Assembly: GCA_008360975.2 (NCBI GenBank)
Contig: CM039183.1
Location: 11,993,762 to 12,057,761, forward strand
Direction of reading: 5' to 3'
DNA length: 64,000 bases
Source of the DNA: Lichenostomus cassidix
Taxonomy: Eukaryota > Chordata > Aves > Passeriformes > Meliphagidae
The position numbers and the translations under genes were made by a program. Below, one piece after another: positions 1 through 15,000 of the stretch. A model generated the notes under the pieces. That model was not told the DNA's origin, made no database searches, and worked only from the letters and a program-made list of their open reading frames with translations. Numbering within the stretch: position 1 is the stretch's first letter; every line of letters begins with the position of its first letter.

Positions 1-3000
1 ATCCCAAAATATCAGGACTAACTAACCTGAAGGAGAAGGAATTCCCAGGTTTCCCCCTGTGTAACAACCTGCCTATACTGCATGGTCCAACCAAAGCCTG
101 GTGCACCCAGCTGCAGGGCACGGGGAGGACATGAAACTTGGCTCCAGGGCAGGATTTGTGAGCAGGAGTATTCCATCCTGCAGATCACCAGTGCTTCCCA
201 CACCCACCTGGACACCAGGTTGGCACCAGCAGACCTCAGCATGGCTGCTGTGAGCATTGCTGTTGTCACACAAGTATTGTCACAGCACTGGGCAGTCCTG
301 TCTTCAGGGTCACTGACACATCTAGAAGACAAATTATTCAGTCTCAGCTGTTTCTACACATTTAGGCCAAGTTCATCTTGCATCACCCCAGGATTTCTGC
401 CATGGGAATGCCCAGCAGTGATTGAGGTGACACCACAGAAGTGATGGAGCACTAAAACTGGAGTCATGCATCAAGGGCAGTGGCTGGGTTCCACACAGTG
501 TTTTAACATTCTTGAATTTTAGCTGCTTCCCTCTGAGTTCTTGTGTAGCTCAGTGGAATTCAAGCAAAAATCAGCCAACAGCTGCAGGAGGGACATTTCC
601 CAGCCCTTCTCTGCAATAAACCCCATCAACAGGTGGGAATCACCCTGACATGGTGCAGCTTAGCCCTTAAGGAAGGAGTCCCCCAGCAGAAATGTGTCTC
701 CCCTCCTGGAGACCCTCTGGCATGTGCAATGCATGCTGCAAGGTGGCTCTCAGCCTTTGTAGCCCCACTCTGGTGGTGGGCTTAGGTCTTAGGAGGTCTT
801 AAGAGGCAGCTTAGCTGTAGAAGCTCTCTGTGTTTTATCACCCTGGCATGGCACCGTCTGGAAAAACAGCAGCAGATGTCTGTCTGCTGAGGCTGAGGCA
901 GAGATTAACGTGCTCAGGGCCAGGGGAAGGCAGCAAGGGGACTCTGGCCACTGGGTTTCCCAGCAACACGCCTTGCATGAACATGTGCACCCTGTCACCC
1001 AGCAGAGGCATCAGCAGAGGGCTGAGAACATCCCCTGCTCTCGTTACACGCTGATGTAAACGTGTGAGAAAAGGGTGAGAGAGCATTTAGCTCCAGCAAA
1101 ATGAAAATTGGCATTTTGAGAGGTAAATTGTGAAAGCAATTGCTCATACGGTTGTCCCTGCAGCTGAGAGAGGAGGCAGCTGCAGAGGGCTTGGTGGGCT
1201 TTTCAACGTGAAACCAAGCAGAGGAAGTGTGAATGAAAACTTCACAGAGCCGAGATTTTGCATGTTTACACGGAATTGCAATGCCCAAGGTGTGCCTTCC
1301 TAAGTATTCCCCCATCTTTCCTGGGACCTCTGACACCAGCTTGCAAGAGCTGCAGCCCTAGGCAGGTAACTATGCCTTCAGTGACTCTCTGTGACATGCA
1401 GGGACCACCATCAGCTCAGGGCTGAGCCAGATCCCTGGCACACCCTTAGGGCACCCACCTTCCCTCTGGAGTGATCCGAATTAAGCATCCTGGGGCTTTG
1501 CTTCCCTGCCCTGGCTCTTACCCTCTCCCAGTCCCAGTCCTTTCCAGGGACCCCTCCAGCAGGGCTGCTCCCCACCTCCACCCCGGCACCACGTCACCAC
1601 CCACAAAGAAGGGCCTGTGCAGGAGCTGGGGCTCGTGCTGTGCTGAGAGGAGTCATAAAGCTCCTTTTAAGATGTCCAGCACAAAGCTGAGCCTGTTCAG
1701 CCGCAGGTTGGGGGCTGCTGCCTCCCCTCCCTGCCTCTGCCAGGCACTGAGTCATCGCCCTGCCATGGTGCTGCCAGCCCTGCACTGGAGAGAGGGCCAG
1801 GGCTGGTGGCCCAGAGCAGCAAACCTGCCCTGCTCACTGCTGCAACAGCCAAAACCTGTGCCTCAAAGTGGTGCTTTTTCCCAGACATGCAAATAGGAAA
1901 TATTGTGGAAAAGACCCAGGAAAAGGGGTCATCCATGGGGAAGGGGTCATGAGAAATCTTCCTTGGGTTTGTATTTTCCACCACAAATCTCAATGCTCTT
2001 TTTGAAAGAAGTGAACCTTTCTACCTGTGTCCTTTAACAAGGCAAGAGAGGGAAAGTGGGAAATACCTTCCAGCTTGCAAGACTCATGGCTCTTGTGGTG
2101 TAAGCTTCTTCCTCAAAGACCAGAGCCAGGATTGCAAAAAACCTCTGCTGTTGTCTAAAGCAGCACAAGAAAACACAATCTTCTGCTTGAAGAGAAAAAA
2201 CTTTATAAAAGGTGGATCCCAGCACTCTTTGAAGTATTTAAAGCACTTTCATGATTCTGTGATTTTTATGACACTCTGAGCTTGCAGGAAAGTGATGCTC
2301 ACAGGCCAGGGATTTTACTGGTGCCCAAGGAATTGAGGTGCTGGTTCTTTAGCTCCCCCAAAAAGCAAAGTCTGGTTCCCTAAGTGTAGATGGAGACCTC
2401 TGTAGAGTTGTGATGCTTATCATGAGAAGACAGGAAGCAGAGCTAGAGACACACACTGTGATTACAATCTGCTGCCTGTTAACTCATAGAAATAAAAAAA
2501 AAATAAATAAAAGACAGGATAAAGATGGGAAAAGGGTCTTTCTCAGGGCCAGGAGAATGAAGTGGGTTGGAGAAAAGCACTCCTGACCCCTTTGCCCTTC
2601 AATCCAGGTACACACTCTCTTAAAGGCCAGTTAGAACCAGCAGGAAAGAGCAGCAGCCAATTTAAATTGAGGGAAGTAAGAGACTTGGAGAGAAAAAAAA
2701 TAAACTCCTTGAGCACCTCACCTGTGCCCAGCTGTGCAAGTTCAGCTGCTGGGAGCCTTGGGCACTTGGTGCAAAGGCTGAGTCACACTCCTAAGGAAGT
2801 CCCAACTGCCTGGTTTCACTGAGTAATTGCCTTTTCAGATCAAAGAATTGAAAACAGGAGGTGAGGGGGGAGGCAAGCCAAGCAGCTTAGAATTCTGCAA
2901 GTTGAGAGAAAGTAACTTCAGCACAGCAAAAAGAGAGACTCCGTGCAAGCAGGAGATTCATCCTCTCCATTTATGTTTTGTCTTCCTGATTCTGCCTTTC

Positions 3001-6000
3001 CTCTCTCTTTCTCTTCCAGGTTATTTAAGATAGGAGAGCCTCTACCAGCATCACCCCAATGTCCTCCTGAAAGTCTAAAGGCAAGGCAAGCACCAAGGAC
3101 CAATTTATAAATTGGCATCAGTGCTGCTTGAGCTCACCAAGGTTTCCCACACTCTGCTCTTGGCTGCACCCAAATCCACACCACTTCTGTCCCCATAGAT
3201 ATCAGGGATGTTGTCTGACACAGAAGTGGGGGTTTGTCTGATCCACTGGCTAATTGTGTCGTGATCCTGTCTGGACTCAGTCACAGGTCCTGTTCTTCTC
3301 ACAGGGATCACAGATTTTAGTGTTGACCTCCCTGGTTACAAGAGGTGGATCAGCCTTCACACACATACACACCCCTTCTTGTGTTCTTAACTGAATTCAC
3401 TGATTTTGCAGGGATGTGGGCTGGAACAGGACTCACCAGCAAAGCTATTTTAAACCAGGCTTCCCTTTGCTTTCCAGTGGTCAGCAATTCCCTCCTCCCA
3501 GGGGGATGCTCTGCCCACACAGCCCACAATGCACTTGAGTGCTGAGGCTCAGTGGGGAGGGAGGGAGGGCTGTGGAGCTGCTGGACCATCCAGGACTCCC
3601 AGCAGCTCTTGGCTCAGCTGCCTGCTCCCAGCCCCCAGCTCCACTCTCTGCTCAGAGCCCTGGGGATGCTGGCCCTGGCTGGGAACCTCGAGCTGCAGCC
3701 ATGCCAACAAGTCTGCCTGAAGATCCCTTAGCTCCTCCAGTGCAGCCAGCCAGGAATGGCCTCCCCTGAAGTACACCTGGTGAATCCAAGCTGGATTGTT
3801 TCAGGTGGACCAAACCAGGATTTGCCATTCCATGAGCTCCTTCAACAGCACTGCAAAGTGCTGCAGACAGTCAAGAGCAGGACAACCAGCTGAGTCACTC
3901 CCTGCCACCCTCAATGTGCCAGAGGTCCAAATTGACCTCACTGCACTCCTTCCCCCTTTGCAGCTTCTGGAGGTCACTGCATCCTGCTCCCTGAGCCCTG
4001 GCATCCACCTCTCCCAGGGCATTTCCTTTCAAGGAAAAGCCTAGGCAAACCATATCCTTTCCCTGCTTTAAACACACTCCTGTTTAGCTTCATAACCTAG
4101 TTGGGGCTGGCTGTGCTCCACAGAAAATCCATGTGGGTATTCCCATGCCCATTCTCTGGGCAATGCTTCACCCAACAGGAGATGGGGGAGATTTTATGGG
4201 GTGGTCTGTGCTACTTAGAGCCAGACACACGGTAGGGACAAGAGAGAAAGAGGGAGAGAGGGTGGTTTCTCAGTTGGTTCAAGCTAGCTGCAGGTGAGCA
4301 CTTGGCTATCAAGTTTACATTAAAAGCGACTTGATTTTGGTGGCAATTCTTTCCTTTCCCCAGTAATAAAAAGTGAAGCCAACCCTGCTGCTCACGGCAG
4401 TAAATTTTAACACCTTTCCTTTAAAAAGAGCTTGAATACATGTTCCGTTCCAGGCACACAATAAACACAGAAATCAGATGGGAACCTGCCCAGGGAACCT
4501 CCAGGCACTGATGTGCAGAAAGTCCTTGCCTGGCTGAGCCCTTTGCAAGGGTCTGACCTGCAGCCTTCACCCAGCACTTGCATGGAAACACTGCCAAGCA
4601 TCAGTAAGTGCTCCTGACAGCCCTGCACAAAGTCCTCATCAGCATGTCAGGACCAATTAGCAGTGTGCAGCAGCCAGGACAGACAGCACAGACAGACAGG
4701 ATAGACCTGCAGCTTGGCTTGCTGCACAAGTGACCAAGTTTTGCAGGGTAAGAGGCACCAACAGGCACAGGTTCAGTTTGGAGAAGCTGCAAAATTTCTG
4801 TCCAGGCACTGCAAGAGAAGGAACTGCCCAGGCTTGGCATTTGCAGAAGGCACTGAGGTGAAGAGCTTAATCCTTACCCTATAAAGGCAGCTATCAGCTG
4901 AGGAGTGACACTGCTCCACCCCCCTGCCTCCCCAGGCTCTCTTCAGGATACTTTCCTGCAGCTCTTCCCCCTGATATATAAAGGTCCAAGCAAAGGCAGC
5001 CCTGACTTCAGGGAAGAAGAAACCTGGTCTTGTGCATCCCACTCACCCAGAAAGTCCCACAAATTCTGCCCAAGGGAAATAAGAAACTGCCACCCATTGT
5101 GACTGAAACATTCTTCCAGATCACTTCCTCCAAGCCCCATATCAATTGTTTTCCTTCTTCCCACACTTTATCCCCTAACCTTCACTTTTCACATAGTCTC
5201 AACCATGCTCACTAGGGATGCTCTGGCTAACCATTCTCAAGGGGGTGGGAAACTCCCCCTCAAATAGGACTGGGATGTGAAAAGAAGCCACAACCTCCCC
5301 CCAGAGCTGTGGAGTCTGATGGGACAGGAGTTCAATATCTCTCCAGCAGCAAGGCCTGATGTGTGGTAAACCTCACTCTACTGCTTTCCAGCTGGTACGT
5401 GCTGGAACCTTCCTGCTCATCCCTTGGCGCAAGGAGATCCTCCATGAAATCCTGCTTTTGGGCAATGAGCAGAGTGGGGTGGATCTCTCTGCAGCTCTGC
5501 TCCACTTGGGAGGGTGAGGCAGTAATCCAACCACCATGAAAACATGCTCCATGCTGCTCTCATCTCTTGCTGGCTGGAGATGGGAAGGAAGGAAGGACCA
5601 CAGTGTCTGCCTGCCAGAAATCCTTCCCTTCCCCATCACAAACACTGGCAGTCATCTTCAGCCTCCCTTCCTCCTCTCTACCTTCATCTTCCTTTCCCTT
5701 TTAAAGGTTTTTCTCACCCCCCTGCCCCTCCTTCAGGCCCCAGATTGCCTCTGTGCCTCATTGCTGGGTGCCAGAGGTGTCTCCATGGAGGTGATTTTGC
5801 AAACCAGCCCTCACACGTGTTCCACAGCAGGCTGACAGCCACCAGCAAACAGTGCAGTAAGTGCCTGCAATCCTGGCCCAGAGAAGACAGCACAGCCTGT
5901 TTGGCTGCAGAAGGATGACAGAATATGCTAAAAGAGCTCATTAAACTCACTTTGGCCATGCTCCAAAGCATGTTGAAAGTCAGGAGAGAGTCTCCCATTG

Positions 6001-9000
6001 ACATGAACAGGGTTTGGATCAGGGTTAATTCCATTAACCTGTGTGCCTCGTAGCTGCTGAGCCCAGCTGAGTCCTGGGGTTATTACTGTGCATGTAAGCT
6101 GTCCCTGATAAAATAAAGAAGACAAACTGGCCACCTGTGTTTAATAATCCGTGGTGACTTATGAATCATCTGTGTTTGTTAATATCCATCTCGAACACAG
6201 ACTCCTCTTTCTCTCACCAGCACCCAGCTCATCCTTCCCTATGGAAACCACAGCCAGCTTTCCTGCAGAAGGTGAATTTCTTTCAGAGTTGTCTTTAATA
6301 TGCTGCAAGCTACCCCTTTAAATCCAGGCTTTTACATGCAGTTACTCCAGAGAATATGAGGAATGCCTCTGCTGGTTTTTCACTGAGCCTATTTAGCCTT
6401 TTTTGGACAGAAGGAAGAATCTGAGAGGGAGGGCGCATTTTTCCCTCTTTAAATCACAGAAGGAACACCACAGCTCATTCCTCATGTCCAGACTGCTTAA
6501 CTCTTCCCATAGCCTAGCTCCTCTGATGGCACTGGATCCCTTGGCTGTCACTCTGCCTCCAGCTCTGGAAGCCTGGCACACATCTGAGCTACCCTGGCAA
6601 GCAAAGGAGTGGCTTTTCCATCCCTTCAAGTCTATAGCCAGGACAGTTGTCCCCATCTTCATCCTGCCATGCAGCCCCACAGCTCCTTGCACAGCAGGGC
6701 CCCGGGCAAGAGAGATTCTTCTCTCTCTGAAACAAGGAAAGAGTGTTTCTCCCTTCCCACTCGTTTATCTGCTGCCACAACAGCTGCTCTCCACGGGCTT
6801 ACTGTACAGCCCTGAGGCTTAGCTCGGTTTTCAAGAGCACTAAATTTGCATCCACGCCACATGACCCAGGCTTAAAGTCTGCCCACATGGCTGGCAACGA
6901 GCTCCTGAGTGTAAGTTTGGCTGCAGGGACTGACTTTCTGATGACCATAGCATTACTAAGAGATTCCCTCACCCTCTTCTGCTCCTCACGCTCCCATGGG
7001 ATGGTGTGCCATGCCAAATCTCTGGGCTGGAGAGAACAGGGAAGGGCAGAGCACCAGCTGTGGGGCTCCAATTATATGCAGATGCAGAAGGTGTCCTATA
7101 AAAATTATTCCTAGCATTTGGGTAGATGTTAAATTATCCATATAAAAAAAATCAAGGATGAAAATGAAGCAGATCACATCTCTCTGCCAGCACCTGGAGA
7201 CTGACAAAAGCTGGTCACATTCCATAATCATAGATTCTGTGGGTTTTGCACACCATCCTTAGGTTAAAGCATTCCCCAGGGTGTCTTCAGGTAAGCTGAT
7301 CTTCAGATGTACTTTTTTAACCGAGATGGAGATTGAGATGCTTGTTTGGTAAAAGCCTTGCTCTTAATAAATAGGAAATCCCACATGACAAAGCACTGGC
7401 AACATGAAAATCTGACAGATGTGCCTATTTGAAAGGCTGCAAAGTGAAATTATGCGGCAACAATTTTACAGTGAAAGAAACAATTGGTTTCAGATGCTGT
7501 GAGCTGTAGGGACTTACAGAATTCTCACATCCCAGCTGTGCCACATCAGCATCTGCACCTGCACTCCCAGCAGTGGGCAAGAACCAGGGCTGGAGCAGCA
7601 CTGCCTGCTGTGAGACACGATCACAGCCAGTCTGCCATCCCAGCAGGCTGTGCCAAGACACAGGGAGAGCATCCAAGTGCCAGGGCTGAATGTCCTGAAT
7701 GTCCATCAGGAACATAGCATCTGTGCACCAGTCCACTCAGCAGCATACATTTCAGCTCAGTTTTGCATAAGCAGAACATCTAATTTCTACCCAATTAGAC
7801 ATGGTTGGTGGAGTTTATGTTGTCTCTGTGCAGGAAAGCAAGTCCAACATGCAGTCAGTGGGACATGGAGACAGGCAGCTCCTGATGTGGCACAGGGCCT
7901 TCCAGTCAGCCAAAAACACTTAATGAATCTGAACCAGAAAAGTGAGTTTGCATCGGTCATTAGTGCCTTGTGTCACGGGGCTGGGGTATTTTCTGATGTA
8001 GTTCCCAGGAGCCTTGAGACTGCAGCCTGCAGCCCAGGAAAGGAGCATGGCAGAGGACAGGAGGTGGCCCAGGACTCACCATGTGACAAAGCAGCACTGC
8101 TGCCCTCTCTTCCTTCTGGAGGGCAGAGCCTTGGAATATGGTTGTGGGAGGGCCACACATGAATAGACAAATTTCAGCTCCTCTATCATGCTCCCAGAAG
8201 AGCCTAAGAAACTCAAAACAGTTTAAAAAAAAAAACCCAGCATGAAAAAATGTCTATGAGGTTAGAGGTGCCCAAGATGGGAGGACAGCAGCTGCACGAA
8301 ACACTTCTAAGCTGACCAAACTTCTGCAGTTGTGATGGTTTCTGCAGGTGGCCAAAAGCACAAGAATAGTCTGTTTCCATTAACAGCTTCACCAGCCCAA
8401 GGCCAGGACTCTCCTCTGAAGAGACCCTGAAGTGTGGTGTGCTGAGGGAAGGGGCTTTCCCAGCACTTTCAGGGGTAAAACAAGGTGCCCCATAAACCCT
8501 GAACCACTGACATGAGATGCAAGTACCCAACAGATTTGTACCTCCCCAGTCACCAGCATTGTTCAAAGATGGGCACTGGGCAACCAAGGAGAAAAGAGGA
8601 AGAAAGCTTATCTCCAGCATGCTCTGGAATCTCCTCTGGAAGAGGATAACCTGCTGAAGAACAGCAACAGCACTTCCAGCTCTTCCCAGGGGTTTCCACA
8701 CTTCCTTAAGTTCTAAATAAAGAGAGGCTGGAGACCAACCTCCGGCAGAGGCAGAGATGTGGGAATTCCCCTGAACCCCCACTGTGCTGCTGTGACCCCA
8801 ATTCCCCACTCCTTAAATCTCCTAAAGGCTGCAGCCCTTCTCACAAGCAGGTTAGATTGCCCTGGTGTGGGGTGGTTGTCACCCTGTGGCTGTCACACAT
8901 GTGCCACTCCCCTGAGCAGCTGTGACTGGGCTACAAACCAAGCCACATGGGTAGCCAGGCTGGAGAAGGACTGGCCTTGCCTCATTTAGCAGGACATGCA

Positions 9001-12000
9001 GCCCTGACCTCTCTCCCACAGGCCAGGCTGTCCCTGCTCACACTCAGGCGACTGAGAAGAGCCAGTTCCTCACCCAGGTCATTCCAAGTTGAACCCGCAA
9101 GGAAGGTGACAAATGGAGATAATGAAAAGAAAAAAAATACCCTAAAAAGTCTTCCTTCCAGTGCCCTGAGACAGGCAAAAAATATAGGCAGAGCGTGGCT
9201 GGACTTGCCAAGATGGGGCCATCAGATGTTGTGCACCAAAAAAAAAGTGACAGGCCATTTCTGAAAGAGCTGTAGCCCTCCTTTCAACCCAGTAAAGCCA
9301 TTAATAAAACTGCTACTACACTCAAAAGAATGAGCACTTCCTGAGGAAGTGGGAATACACTGTGTGAAAACATGCAAGTGGAGGAGGCAGAGACTTACCA
9401 GTAAAAACACCAGCTGCCTCCTTGCCTCTTTGTAGGCCAACCCCTTGTGCTGCTGCCTTCCCCTTCTCTAGGCTAAAACAGAGAGTTTCTGATTCTCTAT
9501 TACTACACCCCTCTAACCAGGGCAAATACTGCCCCAACAAGACAATCAGAAAATGGAACAATGTCAGACTCCATCTGGTACATCATTCACACTCATTTTG
9601 GCCAATTCTGGGTGTAATTAAGGGTTTGGGGCTCCCTTGCCCTGAGATATGCTCTTATTACCTTCAAAAGCTGACATGCAAATAGAGACAGCTGCAGATT
9701 TCTCCCAGTCCTTCTCTGATACCAGGTTTGTAGCTTTTCAGGCAAAATATGCCTGTGCCCAAAACCCTAGAGCAGTCCTTAGGAAGACCACCTAATGTGT
9801 CTGGCCATGGCCACAGTCTCTCAAGTGGTGTAGGACCTAAACCATCAGTTTCACCACATTATTTTTAGCCTGGATCAGAACAGAAGGATCCCCCTTCTGT
9901 TTTATTCCTGGTCTCACACAAAGCTGGGACATTCCTCTGGGAATGTTGCTGATCCCAGAGGGGCCGTGGCTCTGCAGGAGTGCTGGCAAGGGATGCCTGC
10001 CCACCTTATCCTGCCCCTGGGCAGCTGGGCTACCACAGACCCATGGTGCGGCTTACAAAAACCCTGTAAATCTGTAACCACTGGGACTGGCTGACTCAGG
10101 AAAGCACTAGGAGATGGGAGATTAGACACGTCATTAGTAAGAGCCCTGTTCCTTGCAGCTGCCTGCAAACCCCAGTGCTTCAAGCTTAAAGCACCTCCTG
10201 TTTTGCAGGCAAATGCTAGATAAGCTCAGTGCTCCATAAATCCCCAAAGGAACATTGCTGAGACTGTGCCCCTTGGCATCATCACACAGCAGAAGGAATC
10301 ACTGCTGCTCCCTCTGCTTTGTTATCCCATAGTCCCATCAAGAATCCTTCCCACACAGCTCCTGTGAAGGGGCTGCACAGAAAATTAGGTCTTCAAATAT
10401 CTGCTGCCTTCTCCCTGTGCAAATACCAGGCTGTTGATTGACCAGGGGAGGATACAAATATTTACAGACAAGGTGAGGGCGACAGCTCTGCCAGACATTG
10501 TGCTTGTGGCTGTGGCAGGGCAGCAAACAGAGCTGCCAGGGTACCTATGGACAGACCTGGCAAATTCAGCAACAAATACTCTTTTCTTGGACTGATTTCA
10601 ATGCATTTGGTTTAAAGCTGGGATGCTGATGTGAATACAGCTGAAGTGGGAAAACAATCCCATTGACATGCCAAACAGTCACAGGCCCTAGTGCTACACA
10701 AGGTTCTCCAGCACAGGATCCTCACCTCAACACCCCACGTTGGGTATTGGGGCCACAAAGAGCCTGCTGCCCAGCAGGAGAGATGAGCAGCCACAGGAAC
10801 TCCCACCACCTCCTCCCAGACACCAACAAATGCCCAAAGACCTCCTTTAATTCAGCCTTTTCCTTGTCTGGGTAGTCCTGGAATACCTGAATATTCTGTC
10901 CTCACACTGATCAGCTGGGACAAACCAGCTGGATTGAAGTAAGGAGGAGGCAGTTTCTTGGTTGGCTGGGAATTGGAGCCATGACTGATAGGATAGTTCC
11001 TGGTGTGGCTTCAGGCCATGCCAAGGAGCTGCATTCTGCAGGTATCCAAGATTTGGGAGACAGCATGGGTCAGGCAGCACTTCCAGCAGCAGCAGGGACT
11101 TGGCTACCCTGTTCTGGGGCTAATTTAATAACACACAGACTTGCACAAATCACCCCTGCATACCTTTAACATCTTTACAGCAATGTAGCTCCCTGCATGC
11201 TCCTTTCCCCAGCTGCAGATGCAGGTACAAGCACCCTGGGGTGAGTGAACTCTCTCTCATTCCAGTTTTTGCAGGCACATTTATGGATTCCCCTGATCTG
11301 ACCTTTGCAGCCATCCAAAGCATGAGGCCATCTTCCTGGGGTTTCTCCTTTTCCTGAGGCTGGAAAGCAAGTTGCACTTGCCAGGGAAGCACAGCTTGCC
11401 TTTGATGATTAACAGGGACAATTTCACTCAGCCATGCCTCAGTAAAAGAGTATACTCCTCCCAAATTTACAGCAGGACTCTGTAGTATGGAAACACACAT
11501 TAAAACCCCCCTCTCCTACCTGCTGTGGTGTCCTTGTCACAGCTCATCACCCTCCACTTTCTGCTGTTCACTCCCCAGCCTATCACTACGCCATGAGAAG
11601 CGCCTCACTGAAACATGCCAAGTTATTTTTCCAATCCCTGTCCTCACTGGCTCCAGGAAATCAGCCGTGATATTGCTTTCACGTATCAGATTTCTGGGCT
11701 CCATCATTCACGGCAAAAAAACCCATATGGCAGGAAGGCATCCCAGCCAGGAGGCACAGGAGGCCTAAAGGAGTGGCCAGGCAGGGATACAAGGAATGGT
11801 GGAGCCCATAGGGAGGTTCAGGGCAGAGCAGAGGTCTTCTTTACCCTCTCCTTCCACCAGGCAAACAGCTTGCCCTCCATATGGGAACTGAGTGGCTGCC
11901 ACTTGGACACTCCTCCTCAGCAAACACAACTGTCACGGATAGGGAGGGATACACCTCTTTGTGCTTGGATGATAACACTTGAGACACATTATTCCTGCAG

Positions 12001-15000
12001 CCAGGGGATCCTTGATTTATTCCAGTGTTGTAGGTGACACTGTCTCTCCTCTCCAGCTTCCCCTCTTCTGCCTGTACTTGCTCACTGCAGCATTACAACA
12101 TTTTCCTTGAAGCATTCCTACAATTCCAGGCCGAGGGGATGGACCCATTTTCTCTGGTCCAGCTCTGCAGAGTAAAGAACCCCAAAGGTTCACAGGGCTC
12201 AGGAAGCACCTGCTCCCAAGAGGATGACTTAGAGCTGGGATTGGGACACCTCTGCATGAGGTGCTACACAAACACTACCAAAGGTCCTGTCTTGAGCAGC
12301 TTTGCAGCTGAGAATGCTGAGAAACAGCTTTCTGTAAAGCCAGGCTGCGTTATAGGGACAGATACTGCTCCTTCCATAGAGCTCAGAGGGATTGGACCTG
12401 CTCCCAAATCCGCTGTGCAGCCCAGGGCACTGATTGACTCACTGCCCACCTGCCCACAGCATGCCCTGGGCAAAGCAGCTCAAACACCTGTCCATCCAAC
12501 ACAGCATCTTCCTCACCTTCCTGGGACAGCGAGGGAATCCAGCCCTCAGCACTGAAAAGTCACAGGACTGTGCTGCTGGAGAGTGCTGGAGCTGGGGGCC
12601 ACTGCCACACCTCTGGCCAAATTAGGGAGGAATCAGCACCCTATCATGCTGGCCTTCCCTTTTTGACCATCAGACACCTCCCCACTTCTCCCCTGCCTGC
12701 TGTGTCACACCTTTGCAGAGCTGCAGGACAGCCACTTAAACAAGGATTGTGTCATTTCAGCCCAGAGCTCAGTCACTCACCCAGAAAACAAGTCTCCTTC
12801 CAGGGCTGCCTTATCTTGTGGCTTTGGTAGGCACAGGATATGCACACACTGGCTTAGTGGGGCAGACAGAGGACAGGAGGTGCCCTCAGAGCTCCCATTT
12901 CCTTCTCTCTGTTGTGCTTTTAAAAGAATTGGTCCCTTTTAATACGGAGGTTTTATACCTCCAGCAATGTCCCCAGAAGTGTTATGGGGAACTGCCAGAA
13001 GACCCCAGATCCATTGTCCCAGGAGCAAGGAATGGATCTGGGGCTATCTGCTGTGCCTGCTCCCCAAGCCAGCCTTGCAGGCCCCTTTTTATCTGCACCA
13101 CCCACTTTGGAGCAGCTCACTGAACACCAGGCAAGAATATTCAACAGCACAATGCCAACATGCGATAACATGATTCCTACATCCTTCCTGCTGTGGCTGG
13201 AGTCAGGGCAGGAAGGAGGGCAGGAAGCTGTCACCACCTCCATCTTTCCCCAAGGCAATCCATCTCTCACCAGCCATCAGCCAGCAGTGTCCTCGCTCCT
13301 TTTTTAGCTCCTCAGTAACCAAACAGAGCCAGGTGGTTTATTTGCAAAGATTTCTCCACTAAGACTCAGGGATCTTCGTGTCCCACAGAGAACTCCCTGT
13401 TTGCATTGTACCTCCCTCTGCTTGCTGTGTGCACCAAGGGAGCTTTGGCAATTTAAGCCTTGTGTCCTCACACACCACATGGCTTTTATCATTAACCAGT
13501 TTCTGTAGACCAAATCATCCTGCCTGAGGAAAGCTTTTCAGCCAAGTGTCGTGTTTCTCCCTTGAGAGCATATCCTCCAGCTTGCCATTTCACTTGAGCA
13601 CACAAAAATTACGTGCACAGCCCCGAGGACTGCAAATAAATCTTGCATTTTCCCCTCTTGTACTCGAGTGAAGGCTGAGCCATGCACAGCACCCAGGTGC
13701 CACACTACATTTTGCACTTGGTTTAATGCAACCCAAAGGATTTTCTAAGCCATCTTCTCCAGAGCCCCTCAAAGTGTGTGACATAAAGAGTGCTGTGTGT
13801 ATCCAAAATGCAAAAGATGGGCAGACACACAACTCTCCAGTTCTTTTTATGGACCATTGGCATTGCCTCCTGCAGAACACCAAGCTCTTGATGTCCTTTT
13901 TGCCAGTCCTTGCCACAAAGAAAGAAGGTGCTGTCCCAAGGTCTAATATGAGAGGTTTGTTTACCCCTGAGCCAAGTTCTCTTCTTTTAACAAAAGGATG
14001 GCCTGGTCCTCTAGACAATTAAAAGAACAGGCTCCATGCATCATACAGTTTCCAGAATGGTTGTCATTGACAACCAAATTGAAGATGAGCAAGACCATCT
14101 CTGTTTTCATTTATTGCCTTTCATTCCTCTTTTTGCACACACCTAAGGGACAGGCAGGGATTTTGTTTTCCACATTGTCTTGTTGACATCAGTGAGTGGT
14201 TTCCATGTCACCTTGTATGTTTTACAGGCCAAAGGACTAGAAATGCTCTGAGAATCAGGTAGCCCTAAAGAAACCCAGCCAGGCCCTACACCAGTGGGCC
14301 AAACCGTGCCAGTCCAGCCCCAGAATGCCATGCCCAGGGTTAAGCAGGCTTTCAGCAACAGATGGATGTGAAGCCTAAAAAGCCCAGCCTCACATCAGGG
14401 AAGAGGAACCCCATCCCAGCAAGGTGAAGACACCTAAAACACACAGGATTCCCAGCGATGGATGGGAAAATAAAGCAGCACAGAGGGTGGGACTCAACTT
14501 GTGCAAATATACCTAGGGAGGGCTGGTGGTGGAAAGGAGGAGGTGGCCCTTTGTGGTCATTCACAAAAGGAAGACATGGATCAGGTGGCCTCATGTTGAC
14601 TGCAGACAGACGTCACAAGCTGCCATATCCAGGGCTGGGCAAACACAGCCAGGGAGCCCTGCTGGTGTAAATCAGTCTTGCATTGATGTGAGTCAACACA
14701 GCCGTGCCAGGTGACGTCAGAAGACTCTCTCCCAACGTGAGAAGAAGCAGAGCAAGAGGGTTGTTTGAACATTCTGCACTGCGTAAAAGCCAGGCAGTGG
14801 CAAGGCTGGGAACAGCTGCAAGGGAAATCTTGGAGCAGCTTCAGGAAGGATACAGGAGTTGTAGGAGTTTGACACTGTTCCCATCATACTAGGTGCCAAA
14901 GGTATCTTAAATTCACCCACAGCATCCCTACAAGCAATTCCAAGAGGGATCCCCAGAGACCTTGCTGCTGATTTAACACATGTTGAAAGCAGTGTCTGGT

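Noticed and set aside
7215..7250. AATCATAGATTCTGT, reminiscent of a CR1 3' end
   Set aside because: The match is short and the typical CR1 sequence does not continue on either side.
8213..8809. 198-codon minus-strand frame
   Set aside because: It starts next to a poly-A/T tract, shows no recognisable domain and has no splice or promoter context.
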